This document shows, piece after piece, positions 1 through 7,225 of a DNA stretch of 11,446 nt. The notes below the pieces were generated by a model. That model searched no databases, was not told the DNA's origin, and saw only the letters and a program-made list of their open reading frames with translations. Made by a program: the position numbers and the translations under genes. This DNA is from Planctomycetota bacterium (GTDB taxonomy: Bacteria > Planctomycetota > Phycisphaerae > WQYP01): positions 1 to 11,446 of the forward strand of contig JAJZGH010000156.1 in NCBI GenBank assembly GCA_021798635.1, in the 5' to 3' direction. Each line of letters starts with the position of its first letter. The stretch's first letter is position 1.

Positions 1-17
1 AAAATAGCGTTTTGCCC

Positions 18-99
18 GCTCGGGTGGCGGAATTGGCAGACGCGCCGGATTTAGGTTCCGGTTCCGAAAGGAGTGCAGGTTCGATTCCTGTCCCGAGCA
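18..99 (+). tRNA. tRNA-Leu (anticodon UAG)
   Basis: A complete type II tRNA with a long variable arm. The acceptor stem GCTCGGG (18-24) pairs fully with CCCGAGC (92-98), followed by discriminator A at 99. The D-arm carries the typical TGGCGGAATTGGCAGACGC. The anticodon stem CCGGA/TCCGG encloses the loop TTTAGGT, which gives UAG and reads CUN leucine codons. The T-arm holds GGTTCGATTCC. CCA is not encoded (ATG follows), so a CCA-adding enzyme is needed. Only 17 bases of upstream sequence are visible, so its promoter is not seen. tRNA genes are common integration sites, and a TA operon begins right after it, but I found no repeat of the tRNA 3' end elsewhere in the window. Confidence 0.96.
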
Positions 100-133
100 T
101 GTGCAGCATAGTGGAGGGAGAAGAAAATGCCGC

Positions 134-162
134 TTGAACTTGTAAGAAAAACAGGCTAATAT
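134..162 (+). promoter_or_regulatory. sigma70-type promoter of the abiE operon
   Basis: A -35 box TTGAAC (134-139) and a -10 box TAATAT (157-162) are separated by exactly 17 bases, each with one mismatch to consensus. Transcription should start about 6-8 bases after the -10 box, at 168-170, which is the A of the antitoxin start codon at 170. The mRNA would then have no leader and no Shine-Dalgarno sequence. None is visible upstream of that ATG. Confidence 0.7.
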
Positions 163-170
163 TTCTTACA
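141..170. promoter_or_regulatory. inverted-repeat operator around the abiE -10 box
   Basis: TGTAAGAAA (141-149) and TTTCTTACA (162-170) form a perfect 9-bp inverted repeat with a 12-base spacer. Half-site centres are 21 bp apart, two helical turns, so a dimeric protein could bind one DNA face. The repeat spans the promoter spacer, the -10 box and the start point. AbiEi antitoxins are known to repress their own operons by binding inverted repeats in the promoter. This is therefore the likely autoregulatory site, though binding is inferred. Confidence 0.65.
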
Positions 171-796
171 TGAATTCTCGGATAAAATCGTCTCATTCCA
201 TAGAATATGGCATCCAGATGTCGATTCGTCATAGAGGACGTGGTTGTGTCGTTGTCGCGGCGGACTTTCTGAATCTCGGGCGTCGAGGAGCGGTGGATTT
301 AGCGCTTCATCGGCTGGCGCGAAAAGGAATGATTCGGCGTCTGGCTCGCGGCGTGTATGATTTCCCAAAGAAGCACCCGGTGCTCGGAACTCTTGCCCCA
401 TCGGCGGAGACGGTTGCTGGGGCCCTGGCGGCGCGCGATCACACGCGCATTCAGCCCGCAGGAGCCTATGCGGTCAATGCGTTGGGACTTTCGGAACAGG
501 TGCCGGCCAAAGCAGTATTTCTGACTGATGGCCCGACCCGGACCGTGAAAATCGGTTCAACCACGATCCAGTTACGGCGAACTACCGCACGGAATATGGC
601 GGCAGCAGGACGATTAAGTGGTCTTCTGATTCAGGCATTGCGGGCCATCGGCAAGGAACATGTGACCCGGCAGCACCGACATCACTTGAAACATTCCCTT
701 CCGGCTAAACAGCGCCGGGGACTGCTTAATGATATGCCCCTGGCTCCGACGTGGATGCACCCGATCTTTCGCGAACTCGCAGGGGAAAATCCATGA
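170..796 (+). CDS. abiEi: AbiEi-like antitoxin / transcriptional repressor (DUF6088 type)
   Basis: Predicted antitoxin and autorepressor of a type IV TA pair; 208 residues, cytoplasmic. A winged helix-turn-helix occupies about residues 10-62, with the family pattern GRG...ADFLNLGRRGAVDLALHRLARKG and then RRLARGVYDFPKK. The middle part has the equally typical stretch PAGAYAVNALGLSEQVPAK (97-114) followed by FLTDGPTR. In AbiE systems the N-terminal domain binds DNA and the C-terminal part neutralises the toxin. The start at 170 is preferred over the internal ATG at 218 because the segment SIEYGIQMSIRHRGRG continues the family's usual N-terminal helix, and because the predicted transcription start falls on this ATG. 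No Shine-Dalgarno sequence precedes either codon. The stop overlaps the toxin start (ATGA, 793-796), implying translational coupling. The family call is by recognition, not by search. Confidence 0.85.
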   Translation: MNSRIKSSHSIEYGIQMSIRHRGRGCVVVAADFLNLGRRGAVDLALHRLARKGMIRRLARGVYDFPKKHPVLGTLAPSAETVAGALAARDHTRIQPAGAYAVNALGLSEQVPAKAVFLTDGPTRTVKIGSTTIQLRRTTARNMAAAGRLSGLLIQALRAIGKEHVTRQHRHHLKHSLPAKQRRGLLNDMPLAPTWMHPIFRELAGENP

Positions 797-1791
797 ATCA
801 CAGCTTTCTCAGGCTGCCAACGGAGGAACGCCGGCTTTACATCGAGCAGGCGGCAACCCGGCGAAATCTTTCTTCGGTCATCATGGAGAAGGACTTTTGG
901 GTGTGTTGGCTGCTGGACGTCCTGTTCAAGTCTGAATTTGCGGACAGTCTGGTTTTCAAAGGCGGAACCTCTCTTTCGAAAGTGTTCGGTGCCATTGAAC
1001 GATTTTCAGAGGACATAGATTTGTCCCTCTCGCCCGAATTTCTGAAACTACCGCCAGCGCATAAAGGCCGCAACCAAATTGATAAATGGATGAAGAACGC
1101 TGAAGTCCAATGCGGCCGCGCAGTGCAGGGCCGGATCGGTCCGGCGCTGGAGGCGGCGGCTAACCATGCGCTGGGAAAAGCGGACAGCTCATGGTTTGAA
1201 TTCCAGACCGACGGCCGAACGCAGTCCCCGCTACTTCTTTTTCATTACCCATCTTCGCAGCCGCCGGGCTTCCAGTACCTGCAGCGCTCGGTCAAGTTGG
1301 AATTTGGATCCCTCACCGACCAGCAACCGGCGGGGCGTCACCCGGTACGGCCTTGGATCGCTGATGTCTTTCCCGAGGCGTTTGCAGACTGGCGTTGCGA
1401 GGTTGTGGCATTGGAAATAGAGCGCACTTTCTGGGAAAAAGCAACAATCCTGCATATGGAGTATTATCGACCTGCGGAAAAGCCAATGCCGGTCAGACTC
1501 GCACGCCATTACGCTGATATGGCGGCGATTTCGCAACATCCGGCCGCCGATAGGGACGAACTGCGCGCCCGAGTGGTACGTTGGAAAAGTCAATTTTTCG
1601 GCAGCGGCTGGGCGAATTACGAGGAGGCGGAACCTGGCACGTTCCATCTGGTTCCTCCATCTGAAAAATTGTCCGCATTGCGACGCGACTATCAGGCCAT
1701 GCGTGATCTGTTCCTTGCAGTGCCGCCGGATTTTGATGATATACTCACTACCTTGACCGCCCTCGAATCGCGTATCAATCGCCAAAGGTAG
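793..1791 (+). CDS. abiEii: AbiEii/AbiGii-family nucleotidyltransferase toxin
   Basis: Toxin partner of the upstream repressor; 332 residues, cytoplasmic, a DNA polymerase beta-like nucleotidyltransferase (PF08843 type). AbiEii-family proteins use nucleotides, with GTP binding reported for AbiEii and CMP addition to tRNA acceptor ends reported for related MenT toxins; they stop growth or abort phage infection. Visible motifs are FKGGTSLSK (55-63), then RFSEDIDL (70-77) with the metal-binding pair D74/D76, WEKATILH (214-221) with K216, and RHYADM (238-243) with D242. All four conserved motifs appear intact, so the toxin is probably active. The start at 793 is chosen over an in-frame ATG at 751 because it overlaps the antitoxin stop as ATGA and has AGGGGAAA (781-788) before it. 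Its substrate cannot be told from sequence. Confidence 0.9.
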   Translation: MNHSFLRLPTEERRLYIEQAATRRNLSSVIMEKDFWVCWLLDVLFKSEFADSLVFKGGTSLSKVFGAIERFSEDIDLSLSPEFLKLPPAHKGRNQIDKWMKNAEVQCGRAVQGRIGPALEAAANHALGKADSSWFEFQTDGRTQSPLLLFHYPSSQPPGFQYLQRSVKLEFGSLTDQQPAGRHPVRPWIADVFPEAFADWRCEVVALEIERTFWEKATILHMEYYRPAEKPMPVRLARHYADMAAISQHPAADRDELRARVVRWKSQFFGSGWANYEEAEPGTFHLVPPSEKLSALRRDYQAMRDLFLAVPPDFDDILTTLTALESRINRQR

Positions 1792-1844
1792 CAAATCGCG
1801 GCTTTAATAGCGTCGCAAAATTGCTGAATGCGCGCCCGTTTTTC

Positions 1845-1873
1845 TTGCAAAATGCCGATTTGCGCTCAATAAT
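1845..1873 (+). promoter_or_regulatory. possible promoter of the Fic gene
   Basis: TTGCAA (1845-1850) and AATAAT (1868-1873) are 17 bases apart in the 114-bp gap between the abiEii stop and the Fic start. The -10 box is weak. Without it the Fic gene would depend on read-through from abiE. I see no convincing terminator in this gap. Confidence 0.3.
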
Positions 1874-1905
1874 CCCGTATTGCGTCTGTTTTTCACGGAA
1901 ACTGC

Positions 1906-3438
1906 ATGGCTAAGAGTGTTTTTCCCAGCGATACCGGTGCCCGTCCGGCGGGTTATACGGCCCTTGCCAGGATGCTGGGCATTGCTGTTATGCCGAATTG
2001 GCACGAATCCGTCGTTGCTGCCAATGGGGGGCATCGCATCGAAATCGAGCGCGGCATTGTACGCGAAACATTTATTGCCCGGTATTGGCCAGGCGATACT
2101 TTGGCGGATCACCTCGAATTCGCTCTCAAGTACGATGGAGTGAATCTGGCGATCCTCGCCCGCGTATTTGCCGCTACCGGCGCTTCACAAATTGCGTCGT
2201 ATGTCGGAAGCAAACCCACCGGTAAATATGCTCGGCGTATCTGGTATTTATATGAGCTGTTCACGGGCGAAAAACTTCCTCTCAACGATGTAAAGCGGTG
2301 CGGCTATGTCGATCTGTTGGAGTCGGAGGTGTATATAACCGCCCATACGGTCAAAGGCGCTCCACGGCAATGCATCAATGACAACCTGCTGGGGGATGGA
2401 CGGTTCTGCCCCGTCATACGGCGCACTGATGCAATCAATCGGTACATCAATACCGATTTCAGCGCACGCTGCCAAAAGGTGGTAGAAGCATATCCGCCTG
2501 AACTGCTTCGGCGGGCGCTAAGCTATCTGTACACCAAGGAAACCAAGTCCTCCTTTGAAATAGAGCACATCACCCCCGATGCCAATCGCACCGAACGATT
2601 CATTGCCCTGCTGCAACTCGCAGAACAGGAAGACTTTGGTGAAAAATCACGTTTGCTGGAGTTGCAGAATCGAATCGTTGATCCCCGTTTTGCCGCACAG
2701 GACTACCGTACTACCCAAAACTATGTTGGCGAAACTGTGGCGATGGGGCGGGAACGCGTTCACTTTATCTGCCCAAAACCCGATGACGTCGCCAGCTTGA
2801 TGGCCGGGCTTCTGGCCGCCCATCATCGCATGGAGATATCCCGCATTCATCCTGTGATCCACGCCGCCGTCGTGGCGTATGGATTTGTTTTTATGCACCC
2901 CTTCGAAGATGGCAATGGCCGCATCCATCGTTTCCTGATTCACAACATACTGGCCCGCCGCACCTACACGCCGCAAGGGTTGATGTTCCCCGTGTCAGCA
3001 TCCATGCTGAAAAATCCGACTGCTTATAACGCTTCTCTGGAAGCTTTCTCCCAGCCGCTGATGCCGCGAGTCGAATATGCAATTGATGAAGAAGGACGTA
3101 TGACAGTCGAGAACGACACGGCTGTTTGGTATCGTTTCATCGATACGACAGCGCAGGCGGAAGCGCTATTCGATTTTATCACACAGACCCTTGAGACGGA
3201 ATTAGCCGATGAACTTGCTTTCCTGGCCCATTACGACCGGACCAAGCCCGCGATGCAAGCCATTGTGGATATGCCGGATCGCCAGATCGACTTGTTTATC
3301 CGCTGCTGTCTTCAAAACCAGGGGCGGCTGTCTGCCACCAAACGCCGCAGCACCTTTGGCTTTTTGACTGACGACGAGGTGGACCGAATGGAACGTGCGC
3401 TGAAGTCGCATTGGCCAGCGATCGCTCCGCGATCTTGA
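1906..3438 (+). CDS. large Fic-domain protein (probable AMP-transferase)
   Basis: A 510-residue cytoplasmic protein of the large Fic family; Fic enzymes usually transfer AMP from ATP to a Tyr, Ser or Thr on a target protein. The catalytic motif HPFEDGNGRIHR (331-342) has every key residue: H331, acidic E334/D335, the GNG anion hole and R342. The preceding YRTTQNYVG and VHFICPKPDDVASLM stretch (about 267-300) matches the target-docking flap and following helix. SSFEIEH (215-221) corresponds to the class II inhibitory helix, (S/T)xxxE followed by G or N; here E220 is kept but His follows. The N-terminal 190 residues contain GKYARRIWYLYELFTG, common in this long subtype. The C-terminus, with NQGRLSATKR, looks like a small helical, possibly DNA-binding, domain. 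No clear Shine-Dalgarno precedes ATG 1906. It lies downstream of AbiE on the same strand and may be defence-related. Confidence 0.88.
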   Translation: MAKSVFPSDTGARPAGYTALARMLGIAVMPNWHESVVAANGGHRIEIERGIVRETFIARYWPGDTLADHLEFALKYDGVNLAILARVFAATGASQIASYVGSKPTGKYARRIWYLYELFTGEKLPLNDVKRCGYVDLLESEVYITAHTVKGAPRQCINDNLLGDGRFCPVIRRTDAINRYINTDFSARCQKVVEAYPPELLRRALSYLYTKETKSSFEIEHITPDANRTERFIALLQLAEQEDFGEKSRLLELQNRIVDPRFAAQDYRTTQNYVGETVAMGRERVHFICPKPDDVASLMAGLLAAHHRMEISRIHPVIHAAVVAYGFVFMHPFEDGNGRIHRFLIHNILARRTYTPQGLMFPVSASMLKNPTAYNASLEAFSQPLMPRVEYAIDEEGRMTVENDTAVWYRFIDTTAQAEALFDFITQTLETELADELAFLAHYDRTKPAMQAIVDMPDRQIDLFIRCCLQNQGRLSATKRRSTFGFLTDDEVDRMERALKSHWPAIAPRS

Positions 3439-3450
3439 TTCATGCTGATT

Positions 3451-3777
3451 TTACATAACGATGCGGCACATTCGCTTGTCTTTGGCAAAGTAGTTGATGC
3501 TGGAACCGGCGGGCAGCCCTTTCTCACGCATGAGGCGCTTAATGATTTCAATATTTCCTTCTCCACTGAGCGTAAGCGAGTGCCCGCGGCCACCAGCCCC
3601 TGGTCCGAACTCCCAAGCGAGACCGTCGGCAATCGCGTTCACTTTTGCACTGATCTCGGTTGTCAATGTGGCGCACGCGCCGGCGGCAATTGTTTGGCTA
3701 TAACGGGGAGCCGCTTCCGCGAACCAACGCCAGAATTCCTGCACACGGCTTTTGAATGTTTCCTCGCCGGTAGTCAT
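3451..3777 (-). CDS. small conserved-looking hypothetical protein
   Basis: I do not recognise this 108-residue protein, but it looks like a real gene. AGGAG (minus strand, 3789-3785) sits 7 bases before ATG at 3777, and the composition is protein-like. It starts with an amphipathic, tryptophan-rich stretch (EFWRWFAEAAPRYSQTI), then has a helix ending in a glycine-rich segment LAWEFGPGAGGRGHSLTLSG (about 54-73), then a basic tail with SSINYFAKDKR. There is no signal peptide or membrane segment, so it is probably cytoplasmic. It converges on the Fic gene with only 12 bp between stops. Its upstream neighbour on the same strand ends 112 bp away, and I see no strong promoter in that gap. The opposite strand is also open for 139 codons but lacks a Shine-Dalgarno. 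Confidence 0.6.
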   Translation of the reverse strand: MTTGEETFKSRVQEFWRWFAEAAPRYSQTIAAGACATLTTEISAKVNAIADGLAWEFGPGAGGRGHSLTLSGEGNIEIIKRLMREKGLPAGSSINYFAKDKRMCRIVM

Positions 3778-3889
3778 ATTGTTGCTCCTGGAAAGCAGGG
3801 GTGCCTAACGATCGCTGAGGATAGCCGTGAATATTATTTATTCAAGTTGGAAACTAAGTGAAACTGGGCAGCGGCCTTCTAAACGCGCT

Positions 3890-5110
3890 CTATTGTGGCC
3901 CGGTGACGCCTGTGACATAAGTTGGAGATATGCCGAATGCCTCCTTTGATTGGCCATCGATGGACCAGGGAATAATGGTGCCCATATCGTTGATCAGGTA
4001 GAGCTTCCCGTGCCGCGCATATAACCACTGAACGGATGGCTTTACTGGCTGTACGTGCGTGATAACTCCGATGGATGGGTTCAGGTAGATGAGTTCCTCG
4101 TGGCTTGTGTATCTTACCAAAGCAGCCGCGTCATTACGGCTGATCCAACAGTAGCTTTCGGCATGAAGGGGCGTCGCATGTTGCGATTTGAAATTGACAA
4201 CGTGCCTCGCATTGATAGCTTTCAGTGGTAATTTATGTGTGTACGGAGTTGACAACTTACCTTGCGAACCAATCGAAAAGGAGACAAAATTCCGGCCGTC
4301 GTAGGTGATGCCAGTGGTTCTGCCTCCCCGCGTAGCGCAAAGGAATGGCTTATCCGGTAATTTCGGTGCCAGGTGGAGTATGTGCTTGCGCCCGTTTTCC
4401 ATGATAAGAGTGGTGTGGAGTTTTCCGAAGTGATTATGCACAAAGCCATTGCGCATCATCTGTTTGAAATGTGGATAGGCAAAAAGAATTGCGGCATGGT
4501 CCAATGGTTCGGGCATGCCCGCCTCGCCCAAATTCTTAACATAAATGCGGCATTTTCCCAGCACTTTTTGTGTTTGCCAGTTCACCGCCACCACCTCGAT
4601 ATAGCTAGGGTGCTTCTGGACCGGCCCCTGCCGTGTTTCCCACACAATGCCATCTGGGCCGGCCTGAACTCCTCGGCATACATGTGACTTGGTGTCGTCT
4701 ATAAAATGCCATGGGGCATGAATTATGCGTACGATTTGCACACTGAATTTTCCCTCGTTTGGCGAACAATGAACCTCGTAGATCGTGGTGGGCGGTGTGT
4801 TCTTTTGAGGACGGTAGCGTTCGGCGGCGACAAGGAAATTATTTCCGCCCGGTAAATGCGTTACGCAAATCGAATCAGCCCTAACCATAAAACGGCTGGA
4901 CGCGCCGATGCCGCCGCCCATGATCGCGCTGCGTTGCATGTCGATAAAATCAACCACTTTCTGTTGTTCCACCGACCAGGACAATTGTACCTTGCCGTTG
5001 GCCACTAATATGGGTGAATTAAAAGCCTGAACATAGGCGAGAAAATCGCCTGCCACAGCGCTCGCGGAGGTACAAAAAATCACGAAGATCGCTGCTAAAA
5101 TTGACCGCAT
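3890..5110 (-). CDS. exported protein of unknown function, possibly beta-propeller
   Basis: A 406-residue protein that I cannot assign to a named family. It starts with a clear signal peptide: MR, a hydrophobic core LAAIFVIFCTSASA and likely cleavage near residues 18-21 (ASA/VAG), so it is secreted or periplasmic. Several segments resemble propeller blade strands: VANGKVQLSWSVEQ near the start, TYDGRNFVSFSIGSQGKLS in the middle and ARHGKLYLINDMGTIIPWSID near the end. A beta-propeller fold is an inference from these. The open frame extends 29 codons upstream to 5197, but ATG 5110 is the better start: AGGAG lies 7 bases before it and the signal peptide begins there. It is divergent from the GH39 gene, so the two may share control and substrate. 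Confidence 0.75.
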   Translation of the reverse strand: MRSILAAIFVIFCTSASAVAGDFLAYVQAFNSPILVANGKVQLSWSVEQQKVVDFIDMQRSAIMGGGIGASSRFMVRADSICVTHLPGGNNFLVAAERYRPQKNTPPTTIYEVHCSPNEGKFSVQIVRIIHAPWHFIDDTKSHVCRGVQAGPDGIVWETRQGPVQKHPSYIEVVAVNWQTQKVLGKCRIYVKNLGEAGMPEPLDHAAILFAYPHFKQMMRNGFVHNHFGKLHTTLIMENGRKHILHLAPKLPDKPFLCATRGGRTTGITYDGRNFVSFSIGSQGKLSTPYTHKLPLKAINARHVVNFKSQHATPLHAESYCWISRNDAAALVRYTSHEELIYLNPSIGVITHVQPVKPSVQWLYARHGKLYLINDMGTIIPWSIDGQSKEAFGISPTYVTGVTGPQ

Positions 5111-5458
5111 AGAACATCTCCTGTGTAATATTATATCGAGTGAGCGCGAGCCTGCATCAACTCGCGGCTTCAGCCTGCGGGCCGGTGTGCCTGACAACAG
5201 GTAAAGCGGCAGTTGCTGCCAATACGTTCGCTATCCCCGTACGCTGGAATACTACCAACCAGCACTTTGAGGGTAGGAAGTAGTTACGATAATGTTCGCC
5301 GGGAAAACTGGCTCGGCCCGTTGCTTCGGATCTCGCACCGGTGCTTTCTGCGGTAAGCCAGCTTATTAAAGAAGATCAGCCTGCGGTTGCTGGCGTGGTT
5401 CCTTAACTCTATTACAATATTCTGCTTCGTGCATGGGATGGTCATAACAGGAGTGCGT
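5111..5458. other. 348-bp divergent intergenic region with dyad symmetry
   Basis: No convincing gene lies here. The left end holds the minus-strand promoter at 5130-5160. The middle has a 10-bp perfect palindrome GCACCGGTGC (5335-5344) set between inverted arms CTGGCT (5308-5313) and AGCCAG (5356-5361), resembling an operator or a structured leader. TCAGCCTGCGG occurs twice in direct orientation (5170-5180 and 5376-5386). A weak plus-strand -10 candidate TACAAT (5413-5418) precedes the GH39 gene without a good -35 box. Confidence 0.45.
5130..5160 (-). promoter_or_regulatory. probable promoter of the exported-protein gene
   Basis: Read on the minus strand, TTGATG (5160-5155) and a perfect TATAAT (5135-5130) are separated by 19 bases, slightly long. 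Transcription would begin near 5123, giving a very short leader that just includes the AGGAG at 5122-5118 before ATG 5110. The promoter position excludes the longer reading frame that starts at 5197. Confidence 0.5.
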
Positions 5459-7072
5459 ATGCGTAACGGCGGCGGAATACAAAGGTTGTCCATAGTGGAT
5501 TGGCGGTATAGCACTTTCAATTATGTAGTGGCTTTTACGGTTGCGGTGTGTCTTGCCGGGGTGGTCAGGGCGGGTGCCGCGCCAGCTCGAGTGATATCCT
5601 TGAATACTCAACATGCGGGCAAAGGGTTCCATTCACAGTTGAACATATGTATCGGCGGCGATCATGCGGCCAATGAGATGAACCCGGAAACTATGCGGCA
5701 ATTGGCCCAGGCACACCGGGACTGTGGTATTGCCTATCTGCGGTTTCACGGGCTGCTGGATGATGATATGAAAGTTGTTACCCGCAATCCGCAGGGTAAA
5801 TTGGTTTATAACTGGCGCAAAATTGATCGGCTGTACGCGATGATGCAAAAAGCCGGGGTCAAGCCGCTGGTTGAATTAAGCTTTATGCCTGACGCTTTGG
5901 CATCCGGAAAAGCTACGATCTTTTATTACAAAGGAAATGTGACTCCGCCAAAACATTTCCGGCAATGGGGGAAGTTGATCACGGCTCTGGTGCGGAATCT
6001 TGAAAAGCGTTTTGGTCGCAAGAATGTTGAGACCTGGTATTTCGAGGTCTGGAATGAACCCAATATTGGCTTTTGGAAGGGAACGTTCCAGAGCTATATC
6101 AAGCTCTATGCGACTACCGTTCATGCCATTAAAGCTGTTGACCCGAAACTGCGGGTGGGCGGCCCGGCCACTGCCGGCCTGAGCTGGATAAAGCGCTTTA
6201 TTGCCGCGTGTCATCAGAAACATCTGCCAGTGGATTTTATTTCCAGCCACACCTACGGCTCGGGCCCGCACCCGTGGCCGGGCAAGCGAAAGGGGTTGCG
6301 CGTTGCCGGAAATCCCAATGCAATCGCCGGCGGCATTCGTGCGACGTGGGCCAAAATACACCACTCCGCCATGCCATACTTACCGCTGTTTATCAGCGAA
6401 TGGGGGCCGTCATACTCCAGCCGCGATGCAGTGCACGACAGTTATTTCCAGGGCGTATGGCTGCTGGAACAATTGCACTCCATGAAACATCCTCCGCAGA
6501 TCATGTCTTATTGGGCTCTGTCGGATATATTTGAAGAAGACGGGCCGCAGACGTTGCCCTTTGAAGGCGGATTTGGCATTTTCAATCCGGAAGGCATCCG
6601 CAAGCCTACATTCTTTGCACTGGAATATCTTCATGATCTTCAGGGGCGGCAACTTATGACCCATGACGGCGATTCGATTGCCGTTGTGCGGCACGGCGGC
6701 ATTTCCTTGCTGGCCTGGAGCTACCGGTGGCCTAAACAAACCGCGCGCGATGACGTATTTTTCGCGGCACCGCATCCATCCGTGCCGGCTCGTACCATTT
6801 CCTTGCATGTCGCGCATCTCAAGGCCGGGAAATATATTCTGCGGATACATGAAGTTGGATATCGCCATAATGATGCGTATACGATCTATCAGAAGTGGGG
6901 CAGGCCGCCTCATTTAACCGGAAGTCAACTGGGAATTCTGCGCCGGTCCACAACCAATAAACCGGTGATAAAGAAAATCGTTACCGTGGCCGGCAGCGGC
7001 GATTGGACTTATCAGGTTCCCATGCGGACCAACCGGATTATACTTTTGCAATTATCGCCGACGGTGAATTAA
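5459..7072 (+). CDS. exported glycoside hydrolase, family 39-like (beta-xylosidase type)
   Basis: A 537-residue retaining glycosidase of the GH39/clan GH-A type; family members cleave beta-xylosides or alpha-L-iduronides. The catalytic (beta/alpha)8 barrel spans about residues 60-400. The acid/base is E200 in FEVWNEPN (195-202) and the nucleophile is E314 in FISEWG (311-316), a spacing usual for GH39. Other family marks are RFHGLLDDD, PLVELSFMP, VGGPATAG and SSHTYG. The C-terminal ~130 residues look like the beta-sandwich domain (HVAHLKAGKYILRIHEV). The N-terminus has a long basic region then a hydrophobic segment (about 22-38) and an AGAAPA signal-peptidase-like site, so it is exported. ATG 5459 is preferred over upstream 5387 because AGGAG (5449-5453) precedes it by 5 bases. 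Exact substrate is unknown. It has no other glycosidase neighbour in view. Confidence 0.87.
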   Translation: MRNGGGIQRLSIVDWRYSTFNYVVAFTVAVCLAGVVRAGAAPARVISLNTQHAGKGFHSQLNICIGGDHAANEMNPETMRQLAQAHRDCGIAYLRFHGLLDDDMKVVTRNPQGKLVYNWRKIDRLYAMMQKAGVKPLVELSFMPDALASGKATIFYYKGNVTPPKHFRQWGKLITALVRNLEKRFGRKNVETWYFEVWNEPNIGFWKGTFQSYIKLYATTVHAIKAVDPKLRVGGPATAGLSWIKRFIAACHQKHLPVDFISSHTYGSGPHPWPGKRKGLRVAGNPNAIAGGIRATWAKIHHSAMPYLPLFISEWGPSYSSRDAVHDSYFQGVWLLEQLHSMKHPPQIMSYWALSDIFEEDGPQTLPFEGGFGIFNPEGIRKPTFFALEYLHDLQGRQLMTHDGDSIAVVRHGGISLLAWSYRWPKQTARDDVFFAAPHPSVPARTISLHVAHLKAGKYILRIHEVGYRHNDAYTIYQKWGRPPHLTGSQLGILRRSTTNKPVIKKIVTVAGSGDWTYQVPMRTNRIILLQLSPTVN

Positions 7073-7105
7073 CACACGGTCCGCCTATCAGTGCCCATGG
7101 GGGTA

Positions 7106-7143
7106 GCAATGTTTCCGGGCCACCGGGTCGTGCGGGGAAACTT
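7106..7143 (+). repeat. imperfect direct repeat, copy 1
   Basis: This 38-base sequence recurs in the same orientation at 8337-8374 with 35 identical positions. Its core is TTTCCGGGCCACCGGG followed by CGTGCGGGGAA. Weaker similarity extends about 10 bases on both sides with single-base gaps. In this copy GTTTCC and GGAAAC can close a stem over the GC-rich core. It begins 33 bases after the GH39 stop and marks the left edge of the scarred segment. Confidence 0.75.
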
Positions 7144-7215
7144 CACAATAGGGGTAGGGAGGTCGCTTTTATTGAACGATCAGGAGTGCTCGGCAGACCA
7201 AGCCTTAAAGGTTAA
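7135..7215 (+). pseudogene. possible hicA toxin C-terminal remnant
   Basis: The frame ending with TAA at 7213-7215 reads GKLHNRGREVAFIERSGV and onward. It loosely follows the HicA C-terminus, where a conserved G-K/R-D-L/I precedes a KGTLRSIxRQAG helix. The match is weak alone. It gains support from the HicB-like start 10 bases downstream, the usual hicA-hicB order and spacing. The N-terminal half, including the catalytic GSHH, is missing, and the left end overlaps repeat copy 1. Confidence 0.25.
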
Positions 7216-7225
7216 ATAAATTAGT

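Noticed and set aside
75..99. tRNA 3' end as an attL site with a matching attR in the window
   Set aside because: Reading the rest of the window by eye found no second copy of the T-arm and acceptor end.
1231..1794. 187-codon minus-strand frame inside abiEii
   Set aside because: It is fully antisense to a toxin gene with all catalytic motifs and shows no family features.
3442..3861. 139-codon plus-strand frame opposite the small minus-strand gene
   Set aside because: It has no Shine-Dalgarno and no recognisable domains, and its composition looks like an antisense shadow. The minus-strand frame has AGGAG at a good distance.
6410..6913. 167-codon minus-strand frame inside the GH39 gene
   Set aside because: It is antisense to a well-supported enzyme, with no ribosome binding site seen and low-complexity mixed residues.
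7111..7140. Stem in repeat copy 1 (GTTTCC/GGAAAC) as terminator of the GH39 gene
   Set aside because: No T-tract follows, and the stem is less complete in copy 2.
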